From Sphingomonadales bacterium (lineage in GTDB: Bacteria > Pseudomonadota > Alphaproteobacteria > Sphingomonadales > Sphingomonadaceae), in the NCBI GenBank assembly GCA_014763545.1, contig JACXVD010000004.1, positions 1-64,000 of the forward strand: a DNA stretch of 64,000 bases, given 5' to 3'. The position numbers and the translations under genes were made by a program. The first letter of the stretch is position 1; each line of letters starts with the position of its first letter. Under the pieces are notes generated by a model, which did no database searches, was not told the DNA's origin, and saw nothing but the letters and a program-made list of their open reading frames with translations. Below are positions 24,845 to 33,829 of this stretch, one piece after another.

Positions 24845-26164
24845 TCAATAGGGCAGGAACAGCCCGGCAAGCGCCGCGCTCATCAGATTAGACAGGCTGC
24901 CCGCGGCCAGCGCGCGCAATCCCAGCTTGGCGATCACCGGCCTCTGGTTCGGAGCAAGCCCGCCGGTCACCGCCATCTGGATGGCGATCGACGAGAAATT
25001 GGCGAAGCCGCACAGCGCGAAGGTCACGATCGCGCGGCTGCGGTCGGACAACACATCCGGCCCCATCTGGCCGAGGTCGATGAAGGCGACGAATTCGTTG
25101 AGCACGATCTTGGTGCCGAACATGCCGCCCGCGACGCCCGCTTCGTGCCAGGGGACGCCGATCAAATACATGACCGGCGAGAACAGCCAGCCGAGCAGCA
25201 TCTGGAACGACAGGTCGGGATAGCCGGCAAGTCCGCCGATCCAGCCGAGCAAACCGTTCGCCAGCGCCACCAGCGCCACGAAGGCGAGCACCATCGCGCC
25301 GACCGCGACGGCCAGCTTGATGCCCGTCTGCGCGCCCTGTGCGGCGGCCTCGATGATATTGGCGGGCTTCGTCCCTTCCTCGAAGGTTTCGGCGACTTCA
25401 ACTTCATGCGGCTTGCCGCCTTCGACCAGCGCGCCCGGCCCTTCGGCGCTGATGCGCGCCTGCGGCAGCTTGAGCTCGCCCTCGGCCTCGGGCGTGGTTT
25501 CGTCCTCGTCGGGCATGATGATCTTGGCCATCAGGATGCCGCCCGGTGCGGACATAAAGGCGGCGGCCAGCAGGAAGGGCAGGTAATCCTTGCCCAGCAA
25601 CCCGGCATAGGCGGCCAGGATCGTGCCCGCGACACCCGCCATGCCCACCGTCATCAACGTGAACAGCCGCGCCGGACTGAGCGCGGCGAGATAGGGGCGC
25701 ACCACCAGCGGGCTTTCCGATTGGCCGACAAAGATGTTCGCCGCCGCGCCGAGCGATTCGACCTTGCTGATCCCGGTCACCCAGCCGATCGCCCCGCCGA
25801 CCCAGCGAACCACCCGCTGCATGATGCCGAGGTAATAGAGAATCGAAACCAGCGCGGCGAAGAACACGATCACCGGCAAAGCGCCGAGGGCGAAAGTGTT
25901 CGCCAGCGGGTTGGTCTCGCTCGGCCCGAACAGGAATTCGGTGCCCTTGTTGGCATAGGACAGCAGCGCCGCCACCCCGTCCGACATGCCGCGGATCGCC
26001 GCGCGCCCGGCAGGCACCCGCAGCACCAGCAGTGCGATCAGCGCCTGCAGCGCGAAAGCCGCGCCGACCACCCGCAGGCGGATGCGCTTTTTCCCGGTGG
26101 AGAGCAGGAAGGCGATGCCGAGGATCGCAAGGATGCCGAGAAGGTTTATCAGGATGGGCGGCAT
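24845..26164 (-). CDS. nupC: Concentrative nucleoside transporter (NupC/CNT family)
   Basis: The 439-residue membrane protein carries CNT motifs GQSESPLVVRPYL, SAPGGILMAKI, GTKIVLNEFVAF and ALCGFANFSSIAIQ. These form the nucleoside and cation sites in CNT structures. A charged loop of about 60 residues (PDEDETTPEAEGE and following) splits the middle helices; CNT proteins from related bacteria also have it. It imports nucleosides with Na+ or H+. The start at 26164 (MPPILINLLG) avoids a long non-conserved extension. It is transcribed divergently from the queuosine-precursor transporter. Confidence 0.9.
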   Translation of the reverse strand: MPPILINLLGILAILGIAFLLSTGKKRIRLRVVGAAFALQALIALLVLRVPAGRAAIRGMSDGVAALLSYANKGTEFLFGPSETNPLANTFALGALPVIVFFAALVSILYYLGIMQRVVRWVGGAIGWVTGISKVESLGAAANIFVGQSESPLVVRPYLAALSPARLFTLMTVGMAGVAGTILAAYAGLLGKDYLPFLLAAAFMSAPGGILMAKIIMPDEDETTPEAEGELKLPQARISAEGPGALVEGGKPHEVEVAETFEEGTKPANIIEAAAQGAQTGIKLAVAVGAMVLAFVALVALANGLLGWIGGLAGYPDLSFQMLLGWLFSPVMYLIGVPWHEAGVAGGMFGTKIVLNEFVAFIDLGQMGPDVLSDRSRAIVTFALCGFANFSSIAIQMAVTGGLAPNQRPVIAKLGLRALAAGSLSNLMSAALAGLFLPY

Positions 26165-26283
26165 GGTTTCTTTCGTAACCGTATTCGAACCCGCGCTTTG
26201 AACGCTTGCGCCACGCCGGTCAAACGCGATTGCGCGGGCCGCACCATCTTTCCTTTTTGTCACAAAGCCAATAGGCGATACAG

Positions 26284-26949
26284 ATGAACGAGACGCCCAC
26301 CGCGACTGGCAGCGATTCCGCGCCCGCAGCCGCCCTCCCCATCCCCCGCCCGCTGTTCCTCATCGCGCTGCTCTATGGCGGGATGACCTGTATCGCGGGG
26401 GTGCTGGGTTCCAAGCAGGTCGGCATAGGCCCGCTCGCGGTCGAGGCGGGGATCTTTCCCTTCCTGCTGCTGGTGATCCTGTCGAGCTCGGTGGCCGAGC
26501 TTTACGGGCGCGACGTTGCCAACAAGCTGGTGCGGTTCGGCTTCGTCCCGCTGACCACCGCGATCCTGCTGACCTGGCTGGTGATCGAACTGCCGACCGA
26601 CCCGGGAATGTACGAACCGGCGAAGGAAGCCTTCCCCATCATCCTCGGCCAGAGCTGGCGGCTGATGATCGCAGGGATCATTGCCTATGGCGTGTCGATG
26701 AGCCTCAACGTCTACATCTTCTCGCGGCTCAAGTTCGGCGGCGAGAAGATGGTCGCGGTACGCGGCGCGATCGCTTCGATGATGAGCCAGGTGGTGGACA
26801 CGCTGATCTTCATCACCGTCGCCTTTTACGGCGTGCGCCCGATCACCGAGCTGATCATGGGGCAGGCGCTGGCCAAGGTGGTGTTGTCGATCGTACTGGT
26901 TCCGCCGCTGATCGCCCTGGCGGTGCGCTTGGCGCGCAAGCTGGGCTGA
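26284..26949 (+). CDS. Queuosine precursor transporter (YhhQ family)
   Basis: The 221-residue protein has about six membrane helices. Family features are SSVAELYGRDVANKLVRFGF in the first loop, the YGVSMSLNVYIFSRLK stretch and GAIASMMSQVVDTLIFI. YhhQ/QPTR proteins import 7-cyano- or 7-aminomethyl-7-deazaguanine for tRNA queuosine. The N-terminal 20 residues are Ala/Pro-rich and not conserved. It diverges from nupC. Confidence 0.88.
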   Translation: MNETPTATGSDSAPAAALPIPRPLFLIALLYGGMTCIAGVLGSKQVGIGPLAVEAGIFPFLLLVILSSSVAELYGRDVANKLVRFGFVPLTTAILLTWLVIELPTDPGMYEPAKEAFPIILGQSWRLMIAGIIAYGVSMSLNVYIFSRLKFGGEKMVAVRGAIASMMSQVVDTLIFITVAFYGVRPITELIMGQALAKVVLSIVLVPPLIALAVRLARKLG

Positions 26950-26967
26950 CGACTGCCAAGATGGCTA

Positions 26968-26998
26968 AGGGGCGAGGCGCCATCGCGTCCCGCCCCCT
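26968..26998. terminator. Hairpin between the convergent transporter and fadJ genes
   Basis: AGGGGCG (26968-26974) pairs with CGCCCCT (26992-26998) with further interrupted pairing inside. There is no convincing T-tract on either strand. Its position between convergent stops is the main support. Confidence 0.4.
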
Positions 26999-27021
26999 GC
27001 CTTCATCCCATCCGAGAGTGC

Positions 27022-29217
27022 TTACGCCGCCTTGGCGTAGAGCTTGCCCGCGTCCTTCGCCAGGTCGCGGAACATGTTCGGCACGGCGAAACGATGGCCA
27101 TGCTGCTGCGCCAGGCGATCTGCCACCGCGACGAATTCGTCTGCCCCGATGGTGTCGATATGCGCCAGCGGGCCGCCCATGTAGGGCGGGAAGCCCCAGC
27201 CGAAGATCGCGCCGAGGTCGGCGCTCTGCGGATCGTGCACCACCCCGTCGGCATAGCAGCGCGCGGCAGGCACCAGCTGGGCGTAGAGCAGGCGTTCCTT
27301 TACCGCATCGGCGCTCGGCTGCGGGTCGGCGGGGGCATAATGGTCGGCAAATCCTTCCCACAGGCCCAGCCGCTCGCCGCTTTCGGCGTAATTGTAGAAA
27401 CCCTTGCCGAAGCGGCGGCCCGAGCGGCCCAGCTGGTCGACCATCAGTTCATAGAACGGCTCCAGCCCGCTGGGGACATAGGCATCGCCCATTTCCTGCT
27501 TGGTCGACTTGAGGATGTCCGAACCCAGCTTCAGCGTGGTTTCGTCCATCAGCGCCAGCGGGCCGATGGGCATGCCCATGTTCTTGGCGACGTTCTCGAT
27601 CAGCGCCGGGCTGATCCCTTCCATCACCATGTGGACCGCCTCGCCGAGATAGGGCGGCACCACCTGGTTGGTGTAGAAACCGCGCACGTCCTTCACCACG
27701 ATCGGCGTCTTGCGGATGCGCTTGTTGTAATCGAAGGCCGCGGCCAGCGCGACATCGCCGGTGCCGGCATGCGGGATGATCTCGAGCAGCGGCATGCGTT
27801 CCACCGGCGAGAAGAAATGCATCCCGATGAACTGGTCCGGGCGGCTGGAGAATTTCGCCAGATTGCCGATCGGGATGGTCGAGGTGTTGGAGGCCAGCAC
27901 CACTTCGGGGCGCATGGCCGCTTCGGCCTGTTCGATCACCGCTTTCTTGACGTCGGGCAGTTCGAACACCGCCTCGATCACCAGGTCGCAGGCGGCAAGC
28001 TCGGCATAATCGGTGACCGGCTTGATCTTGGCCATGAAGGCTTCGGCCGCTTCCTTGGTCATCTTGCCCTTGGCGACGTTCTTTTCGACGATCTTGCGCG
28101 AATAGGCGACAGCCTTCTCGGCTTCCTCGGCCGAGCGGTCGAGCACGATCACGTCCATCCCGCCCTTCACGCTGACATGGGTGATGCCCGAACCCATCAG
28201 CCCGGCGCCGAGCACGCCGACCGTCTTGATGTCGAGCGCGGGCACGTCCTTGGGCCGCGCCGCACCCTTGTCGAGCGCCTGCTTGTTGACGAACAGCGAA
28301 CGGATCATGTTCTTCGCCACCGGCCCGGCGAGCAGGGTGAGGAAATATTTGACCTCGATGTCGAGCGCCTTGTCGAAGGGGACGATGCCGCCTTCGTAGA
28401 GGCACGACATGATCGCCTTGATCGCGGGATAGTTACCCTTCGACTGCGACAGCGCCATCGCATTGCCGCCGATGAAGAACTGCACCGCCGCCGGGTTCAT
28501 CGCGCCGGCACCACCGGGGAATTTGAAGCCCTTCTGGTCCCACGGTGCGAGCACCTTGGGGTTGGCCTTGACCCATGCCTTGGCCGCTTCGATTGCCTTG
28601 CCCGGCTCGACCAGTTCATGGACGAGGTTCTGCGCCTTGGCCTGCTGCGGTTTCACCGGCTGGCCCTGCGTGATCATCATCGCGGCGGCCTGCAGCCCCA
28701 TCAGGCGCGGCAGGCGCTGGGTGCCGCCGGCACCGGGCAGCAGGCCGATCTGGACTTCGGGCACGCCGAGCTGGATCTTTGGATTGTCGGCCACCACGCG
28801 ATAATGGCAGGCGAGCGCGAGTTCGAGCCCGCCGCCCAGCGCCAGCCCCTCGATCGCGGCGGCGACCGGCTTGGCCATTGCGCCTTCCTTGGCGATCGCC
28901 TTGGCCGAATGGCCGCCGGTTTCCAGCTTGCGCAGCACGCGGCTGAGCCGGCCGGTCGCTTCATAGGCTTCGGCCGAGATTTCCGACGGGCGGCTCTGCA
29001 GCATGCGGATGTCGGCCCCGGCGAGGAAGCCGCTGGCCTTGCCCGAGGCGATGACCGCGCCGTTCATCGCATCGTTACTGGTGAAATCGTCCACGAAAGC
29101 CTCGAAATCGGCGATCAGCGCCTCGTTCCAGACATTCATGCTTTCGCCCGGCAGGTCGATGGTGACGAGGGCGATGCCGTCGGCGTCGGTCGCGACGGTC
29201 AGGGTGGTGTAGCTCAT
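27022..29217 (-). CDS. fadJ: Fatty acid oxidation multifunctional enzyme (enoyl-CoA hydratase / 3-hydroxyacyl-CoA dehydrogenase)
   Basis: The 731-residue fusion has an N-terminal crotonase domain (1-190: AGADIRML, LALGGGLELALAC, catalytic Glu in GVPEVQIGLLPGAGGTQRL). An NAD-binding domain follows (VGVLGAGLMGSGITH near residue 330), then a dehydrogenase active site (HFFSPVERMPLLEII) and a C-terminal dimer domain. It hydrates and oxidises acyl-CoA beta-oxidation intermediates. The thiolase gene lies 36 bp upstream on the same strand, giving the order thiolase, then multifunctional enzyme. FadJ is a better label than FadB because of domain sequence and length. Confidence 0.93.
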   Translation of the reverse strand: MSYTTLTVATDADGIALVTIDLPGESMNVWNEALIADFEAFVDDFTSNDAMNGAVIASGKASGFLAGADIRMLQSRPSEISAEAYEATGRLSRVLRKLETGGHSAKAIAKEGAMAKPVAAAIEGLALGGGLELALACHYRVVADNPKIQLGVPEVQIGLLPGAGGTQRLPRLMGLQAAAMMITQGQPVKPQQAKAQNLVHELVEPGKAIEAAKAWVKANPKVLAPWDQKGFKFPGGAGAMNPAAVQFFIGGNAMALSQSKGNYPAIKAIMSCLYEGGIVPFDKALDIEVKYFLTLLAGPVAKNMIRSLFVNKQALDKGAARPKDVPALDIKTVGVLGAGLMGSGITHVSVKGGMDVIVLDRSAEEAEKAVAYSRKIVEKNVAKGKMTKEAAEAFMAKIKPVTDYAELAACDLVIEAVFELPDVKKAVIEQAEAAMRPEVVLASNTSTIPIGNLAKFSSRPDQFIGMHFFSPVERMPLLEIIPHAGTGDVALAAAFDYNKRIRKTPIVVKDVRGFYTNQVVPPYLGEAVHMVMEGISPALIENVAKNMGMPIGPLALMDETTLKLGSDILKSTKQEMGDAYVPSGLEPFYELMVDQLGRSGRRFGKGFYNYAESGERLGLWEGFADHYAPADPQPSADAVKERLLYAQLVPAARCYADGVVHDPQSADLGAIFGWGFPPYMGGPLAHIDTIGADEFVAVADRLAQQHGHRFAVPNMFRDLAKDAGKLYAKAA

Positions 29218-29253
29218 GGCTTGATCCTCAAATCCGGTCGTTTTGGCCGCGCG

Positions 29254-30462
29254 TCAGACGCGTTCGATGATGGTGGCGGTGCCCATGCCCGCGCCAATGC
29301 ACAGCGTGGCGAGCGCGGTGCCCTTGCCGCTGCGTTCGAGCTCGTCGAGCACGGTGCCCAGGATCATCGCCCCGGTCGCGCCGAGCGGGTGACCCATGGC
29401 AATCGCGCCGCCGTTCACGTTGATCTTGCCATGGTCGATGTCGAGCGCCTGCATGAAGCGCAGCACCACGGCAGCAAAGGCTTCGTTGAGTTCGTAGAGG
29501 TCGATGTCGTCGACCTCCATCCCGGCCTTGGCCAGCGCCTTCTTCGCCACGAATTCGGGGCCGGTCAGCATGATGGTCGGTTCCGAACCGATCGAGGACA
29601 TCATCCGGATCCGCGCGCGCGGCGTCAGCCCCGCCTTTTCGCCCGCTTCCTTCGTGCCGATCAGCACCGCGGCAGAGCCGTCGACGATGCCCGAGCTGTT
29701 ACCCGCATGGTGGACGTGGTTGATCTTCTCGACTTCGGGATAGCGCAGCTGCGCGACCGCATCGAAGCCCGGCATCGCCCCGATCCCGGCGAAGGCCGGC
29801 TTGAGCGCGGCGAGCGATTGCATGTCGGTTTCGGGACGGATCGTCTCGTCCTTGTCGAGCAGGGTCAGGCCCAGCCGGTCCTTCACCTTCATCACCGAAC
29901 GATCGAAGCGGCCTTCGGCCCAGGCGGCCGAGGCGCGCTTGTGGCTTTCGACCGCATAGGCATCCACATCGTCGCGGCTGAAGCCGTATTTGGTCGCGAT
30001 CAGGTCGGCACCGATCCCCTGCGGGGCGAAGTAATTGTGGAACGCGCTCTGCGGGTCGGTCGGCCAGGCGCCGCCGTCGCTGCCCATCGGCACGCGGCTC
30101 ATGCTCTCGATGCCGCCGCCGATGGCAAGGTCGACTTCGCCCGAGATCACCTTGGCCGCGGCGATGTTGCAGGCTTCCAGCCCCGAACCGCAGAAACGGT
30201 TCACCTGGATGGCGGAGGTGGTTTCGGCATAGCCTGCACCCAGCACGGCGGTGCGCGGGATTACTGCGCCCTGTTCCCCCACCGGCGAGACGCAGCCGAA
30301 GGCGATGTCTTCCACCAGCGCGGTGTCGAGATTGTTGCGCTCACGCAATTCGGACAGCACCTGGACCGACAGTTCGAGCGGGGTGACCTCGTGCAGCGCG
30401 CCATCGGCGCGGCCCTTGCCGCGGGGGGTGCGCACGTGGTCGAAAATATAGGCTTCTCGCAT
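29254..30462 (-). CDS. fadA: Acetyl-CoA C-acyltransferase (thiolase)
   Basis: The 402-residue thiolase has the nucleophile Cys in [13 protein letters not shown] (near residue 90), [15 protein letters not shown] with the catalytic His, and the second Cys in [10 protein letters not shown] at the end. It cleaves 3-ketoacyl-CoA in beta-oxidation. It begins [17 protein letters not shown], which matches the long-chain thiolase group, and heads the operon with fadJ. Confidence 0.93.
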   Translation of the reverse strand: MREAYIFDHVRTPRGKGRADGALHEVTPLELSVQVLSELRERNNLDTALVEDIAFGCVSPVGEQGAVIPRTAVLGAGYAETTSAIQVNRFCGSGLEACNIAAAKVISGEVDLAIGGGIESMSRVPMGSDGGAWPTDPQSAFHNYFAPQGIGADLIATKYGFSRDDVDAYAVESHKRASAAWAEGRFDRSVMKVKDRLGLTLLDKDETIRPETDMQSLAALKPAFAGIGAMPGFDAVAQLRYPEVEKINHVHHAGNSSGIVDGSAAVLIGTKEAGEKAGLTPRARIRMMSSIGSEPTIMLTGPEFVAKKALAKAGMEVDDIDLYELNEAFAAVVLRFMQALDIDHGKINVNGGAIAMGHPLGATGAMILGTVLDELERSGKGTALATLCIGAGMGTATIIERV

Positions 30463-30507
30463 GGCTTTCCTCTCGCCGGACGCCCGGCTGGTTTACGTTA
30501 GCGTGAA

Positions 30508-30521
30508 CCTGCTCAAACAGG
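30508..30521. promoter_or_regulatory. Short inverted repeat upstream of the thiolase gene
   Basis: CCTG-ctcaaa-CAGG lies 46 bp upstream of the fadA start, next to a second short dyad (TTACGTTAGCGTGA, 30493-30506). One or both may be an operator for fatty-acid control; no regulator gene is adjacent. Weak evidence. Confidence 0.25.
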
Positions 30522-30629
30522 ATCGGGGCCGCAAATGCAAACCCCTTTTCGCGAAGGCCCCATGCCGTAGCGGCAAATTGTGTCAGGCGTGAGATGATTT
30601 CCGCGAACGGAAAGCAGGATCGGCACGAA

Positions 30630-31502
30630 TCAGCCGGAAATCGCCGCTTCGAAGGCCAGTAATCGTTCGGCCTGCGCCAGGTGCAGGCGCTCGACCATCT
30701 TTCCGTTGACGTTAATTGCCCCCAGCCCATCGGAAGACGGATCGGCAAAGGCGGCGACGATCGCGCGCGCCTGTTCCAGCTCATCCGCACCGGGCGCGAA
30801 CACGCGGTTGGCGATCTCCACCTGCGCGGGGTGGATCAGGCTCTTGCCCTCGAAGCCGAGCACCCGGCCCTGCACGCATTCCGCCTCCAGCCCGGCGGGA
30901 TCGGAGAAATCGTTGTACACCCCGTCGATCGCCGCCAGCCCATGCGCCCGCGCGGCCATCACGCACAGGCTCAGCGCGGTCTGGAAGGCGGCCCGGTCCG
31001 GCGTCGGCCGGGCGAGCATGTCCTTGGCCATGTCGTTGGTGCCGATGACGAAGCCGGCCAGCCGGGTGCCTGCCGCATGGGCGGCAATGGCGGCAATGTT
31101 GAGCACGGCAAGCGGGGTCTCGATCATCACCCACAGGCCCATGGAGAGCGGTGCCCTGGCAGCGGCCAGCGCTTGGTCGAGCCGGGCAATATCGTCGCCA
31201 GTGCCGATCTTGGGCACCAGGATACCGTCGGCCCCGCTAGTGGCCAGCGCCGCGATGTCGGCTTCGCCCCAGGGCGTGTCGAGCGCATTGATCCGCACCA
31301 GCACTTCACGCGCGCCATAGCCTCCCGCGGCAACCGCCGCGCAGGCAGCAGCGCGCGCCTGTTCCTTCGCATCGGGCGCAACCGCATCTTCGAGGTCGAA
31401 GATCACCATGTCGGCAGGAAGCGCCTTCGCCTTTTCCAGCGCGCGCGGATTGCTGGCAGGCATGAACAGGCAGGAACGGCGCGGACGGAAGGGATTGGTC
31501 AT
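30630..31502 (-). CDS. CitE-like CoA ester lyase (HpcH/HpaI family)
   Basis: The 290-residue beta-barrel enzyme shows RRSCLFMPASNPRALEKA, DLEDAVAPDAKEQAR (metal ligands), an Arg in LVRINALDT and MIETPLAVLNI with a metal-binding Glu. Lone CitE-like enzymes cleave malyl-, citramalyl- or 3-methylmalyl-CoA, or hydrolyse malyl-CoA. The substrate is not decidable here. The ATG at 31502 and a GTG three codons earlier are both possible and neither has a clear Shine-Dalgarno sequence. It lies 167 bp downstream of the thiolase start on the same strand and belongs to the acyl-CoA theme of the region. Confidence 0.85.
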   Translation of the reverse strand: MTNPFRPRRSCLFMPASNPRALEKAKALPADMVIFDLEDAVAPDAKEQARAAACAAVAAGGYGAREVLVRINALDTPWGEADIAALATSGADGILVPKIGTGDDIARLDQALAAARAPLSMGLWVMIETPLAVLNIAAIAAHAAGTRLAGFVIGTNDMAKDMLARPTPDRAAFQTALSLCVMAARAHGLAAIDGVYNDFSDPAGLEAECVQGRVLGFEGKSLIHPAQVEIANRVFAPGADELEQARAIVAAFADPSSDGLGAINVNGKMVERLHLAQAERLLAFEAAISG

Positions 31503-31582
31503 GGGTGGCACGATAGCTTTTGCTGTCTGGCCGGAATAGTCGATAATGCCCGCGCAGGCGGCCTGCGGGGGCCAATCCCGCT

Positions 31583-31876
31583 CTATTTATCAGGCAGTTC
31601 GCGCGCTAACGTAATTGCCCTGCGGATTGAATAGAAAAGGAGAATAATAGATATCGCCAGACAAAACATATCAATCGTTATCAAATAGAATCTACTGACA
31701 TCTATATTGATGGGAATCGGATGAAATATACGACTCAGAACGATTGAAGCCAAAAATAAAGTGGAGATGGCGCGCGCGAGTTTCCGCCACCCAGTCCAGC
31801 GCTCTGGACGGGAAAGTGATAAACTAGTCAAAATTGCGGCTGCGATCAGTCCAATCTGATTTGAAATATCGGCCAT
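31583..31876 (-). CDS. Small AT-rich membrane protein, unknown
   Basis: The 97-residue protein begins MADISNQIGLIAAAIL and has three hydrophobic helices (about 7-20, 37-52, 64-83), ending in a basic tail. Its DNA is clearly richer in A+T than every neighbour and uses codons such as ATA, AAT and AGA that are rare around it. That points to recent acquisition or to an orphan gene. I recognise no family. It stands alone between citE and aceA. Confidence 0.5.
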   Translation of the reverse strand: MADISNQIGLIAAAILTSLSLSRPERWTGWRKLARAISTLFLASIVLSRIFHPIPINIDVSRFYLITIDMFCLAISIILLFYSIRRAITLARELPDK

Positions 31877-31930
31877 GGCGAAAAGCTATCGAATCGCATG
31901 GCAGACTCAAGCAGTATCATGCCGTCATTG

Positions 31931-31965
31931 AAAAAAGCCGGCCCGCGCATTGCTGCGCGAGCCGG
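31931..31965 (-). terminator. Rho-independent terminator of aceA
   Basis: A 12-bp stem with one mismatch (31938-31949 with 31954-31965) has a 4-nt loop and is followed on the minus strand by TTTTTT. It lies 94 bp after the isocitrate lyase stop. Confidence 0.88.
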
Positions 31966-32058
31966 TGTGTCCTCCCCAGGACAAGTCGGTGCGGCGGGTG
32001 GTGCCGCTAAGTGGGGATTCGTGGCCGTCGGGCCACGAACTGGTTCCCAGCGCAGCCG

Positions 32059-33654
32059 TCAGGCCGCGAACTGGTTCATCGTGTTGTCCTTGCCGGCAGC
32101 CTTGAGGGCCGCTTCGCCGGCGAAGTATTCCTTGTGATCGTCGCCGATGTCCGACCCGGCCATGTTCTGGTGCTTCACGCAGGCGATACCCTGGCGGATT
32201 TCCTGGCGCTGGACCGGCTTGACGTAGCCGAGCATGCCCGCCTCGCCGAAATATTCCTTGGCGAGGTTGTCGGTGCTCAGCGCAGCCGTGTGATAGGTCG
32301 GCAGGGTGATCAGGTGGTGGAAGATGCCCGCCTCGCGCGCCGCGTCCTTCTGGAAGGTGCGGATGCGCTCGTCGGCTTCGGCGGCGAGATCGGTCGCGTC
32401 GTAGTCCACGCTCATCAGCTTGGCCCGGTCGTAGGCCGACACGTCCTTGCCCTCGGCCTGCCAGGCATCGAACACCTGCTGGCGGAAATTGAGCGTCCAG
32501 TTGAAGCTGGGCGAGTTGTTATAGACCAGCTTGGCGTTGGGGATCACTTCGCGGATGCGGCTGACCATCCCGCCGATCTGGCCGATATGCGGCTTCTCGG
32601 TCTCGATCCACAACAGGTCCGCGCCGTTCTGGAGCGAGGTGATGCAGTCGAGCACGCAGCGATCCTCGCCGGTCCCGCTGCGGAACTGGAAGAGGTTCGA
32701 CGGCAGGCGCTTGGGCGCCATCAGCTTGCCATCGCGGCTGATGAAGACCTGGCCGTTGGTGATGCTGGCCGGATCGACTTCGTCGCAATCGAGGAAGGCA
32801 TTGTACTGGTCGCCCAGGTCGCCCGGTTCCTTGCTGAAGGCGATCTGCTTGGTCAGGCCGGCGCCGAGGCTGTCGGTCCGGGCGACGATCACGCCATCGT
32901 CCACGCCGAGTTCGAGGAAGGCGTAACGGACCGCGCGGATCTTCGCGAGGAAGTCCTCATGCGGGACGGTGACCTTGCCGTCCTGGTGGCCGCACTGCTT
33001 TTCGTCCGACACCTGGTTTTCGATCTGGATGCAGCAGGCACCCGCCTCGATCATCTTCTTGGCGAGGAGGTAGGTCGCCTCGGCATTGCCGAAACCGGCG
33101 TCGATATCCGCGATGATCGGCACGACATGGGTTTCGAAACTGTCGATCGCGTTTTCGAGCCGCTTGGCCTCGACATCGTCGCCCGCGTCACGGGCAGCGT
33201 CGAGCGCGCGGAACATGCCGCCCAGCTCGCGCGCATCGGCCTGGCGCAGGAAGGTGTAGAGTTCCTCGATCAGCGCGGGCACGCTGGTCTTCTCGTGCAT
33301 CGACTGGTCGGGCAGCGGGCCGAATTCGCTGCGCAGCGCGGCGACCATCCAGCCCGAGAGGTAGAGGTAACGGCGCTTGGTATTGCCGAAGTGCTTTTTG
33401 ATGGAGATCATCTTCTGCTGGCCGATGAAACCGTGCCAGCAACCCAGCGACTGGGTGTAGTTGGCGGGATCGGCGTCATAAGCGGCCATATCCTCGCGCA
33501 TGATCTTGGCGGTGTAGCGCGCGATGTCGAGCCCGTTCTGGAAACGGTTCTGCAGCCGCATGCGCGCGGCGCTGGCGGCGTCGATCCCGGCCCACGGCGC
33601 GCCATTGGCGGCGATGGTCTTTTCGAGTTCGGCGATTTCCGACTGGTAGGTCAT
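32059..33654 (-). CDS. aceA: Isocitrate lyase (large, 531-residue form)
   Basis: The protein has 531 residues, the longer form known from Pseudomonas aeruginosa rather than the ~430-residue E. coli type. The catalytic loop is DEKQCGHQDGK (K-Q-C-G-H in place of K-K-C-G-H), and the metal site ADIDAGFGNAEATY precedes it. It splits isocitrate to succinate and glyoxylate, saving carbon when acetyl-CoA is the food. Malate synthase is not in the window. It is divergent from a RamB/ScfR-type regulator and has a strong terminator. ATG 33654 was chosen since the 27-codon upstream extension is not conserved. Confidence 0.95.
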   Translation of the reverse strand: MTYQSEIAELEKTIAANGAPWAGIDAASAARMRLQNRFQNGLDIARYTAKIMREDMAAYDADPANYTQSLGCWHGFIGQQKMISIKKHFGNTKRRYLYLSGWMVAALRSEFGPLPDQSMHEKTSVPALIEELYTFLRQADARELGGMFRALDAARDAGDDVEAKRLENAIDSFETHVVPIIADIDAGFGNAEATYLLAKKMIEAGACCIQIENQVSDEKQCGHQDGKVTVPHEDFLAKIRAVRYAFLELGVDDGVIVARTDSLGAGLTKQIAFSKEPGDLGDQYNAFLDCDEVDPASITNGQVFISRDGKLMAPKRLPSNLFQFRSGTGEDRCVLDCITSLQNGADLLWIETEKPHIGQIGGMVSRIREVIPNAKLVYNNSPSFNWTLNFRQQVFDAWQAEGKDVSAYDRAKLMSVDYDATDLAAEADERIRTFQKDAAREAGIFHHLITLPTYHTAALSTDNLAKEYFGEAGMLGYVKPVQRQEIRQGIACVKHQNMAGSDIGDDHKEYFAGEAALKAAGKDNTMNQFAA

Positions 33655-33741
33655 GGTGATTCGTCCTGCTGGGGTGGTTTGAACGCGGCCCCTTTCGCAG
33701 CTGCGAGACGCGCCGTGAACGCGCCGCAGTGTCATATTGTC

Positions 33742-33753
33742 GAACTTTACAAA
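33742..33753. promoter_or_regulatory. Candidate RamB-type operator in the aceA/regulator gap
   Basis: GAACTTTACAAA differs by one base from the actinobacterial RamB motif (A/G)AACTTTGCAAA as I remember it. Nearby are a tandem TGTAAGGATGTAAGG (33761-33775) and a direct repeat GAGTCTAG (33779-33786 and 33792-33799), 13 bp apart. All lie between aceA and its divergent regulator. Confidence 0.4.
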
Positions 33754-33829
33754 AATATGATGTAAGGATGTAAGGATAGAGTCTAGGAACCGAGTCTAGC
33801 GATTGGCTCCAAGCTGCTGGGAACCCGAG

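Noticed and set aside
27094-30501. An open frame of more than 1100 codons on the plus strand across fadJ and fadA
   Set aside because: It is the GC-biased antisense shadow of two real genes: His/Arg/Gly/Asp-rich, without domains, crossing the intergenic gap, and explained by high third-position GC of the opposite strand.
33761-33799. TGTAAGG tandem and GAGTCTAG repeats read as iterons or a phage attachment site
   Set aside because: Only two copies each, no replication or integrase genes nearby; an operator role for the divergent regulator is simpler.
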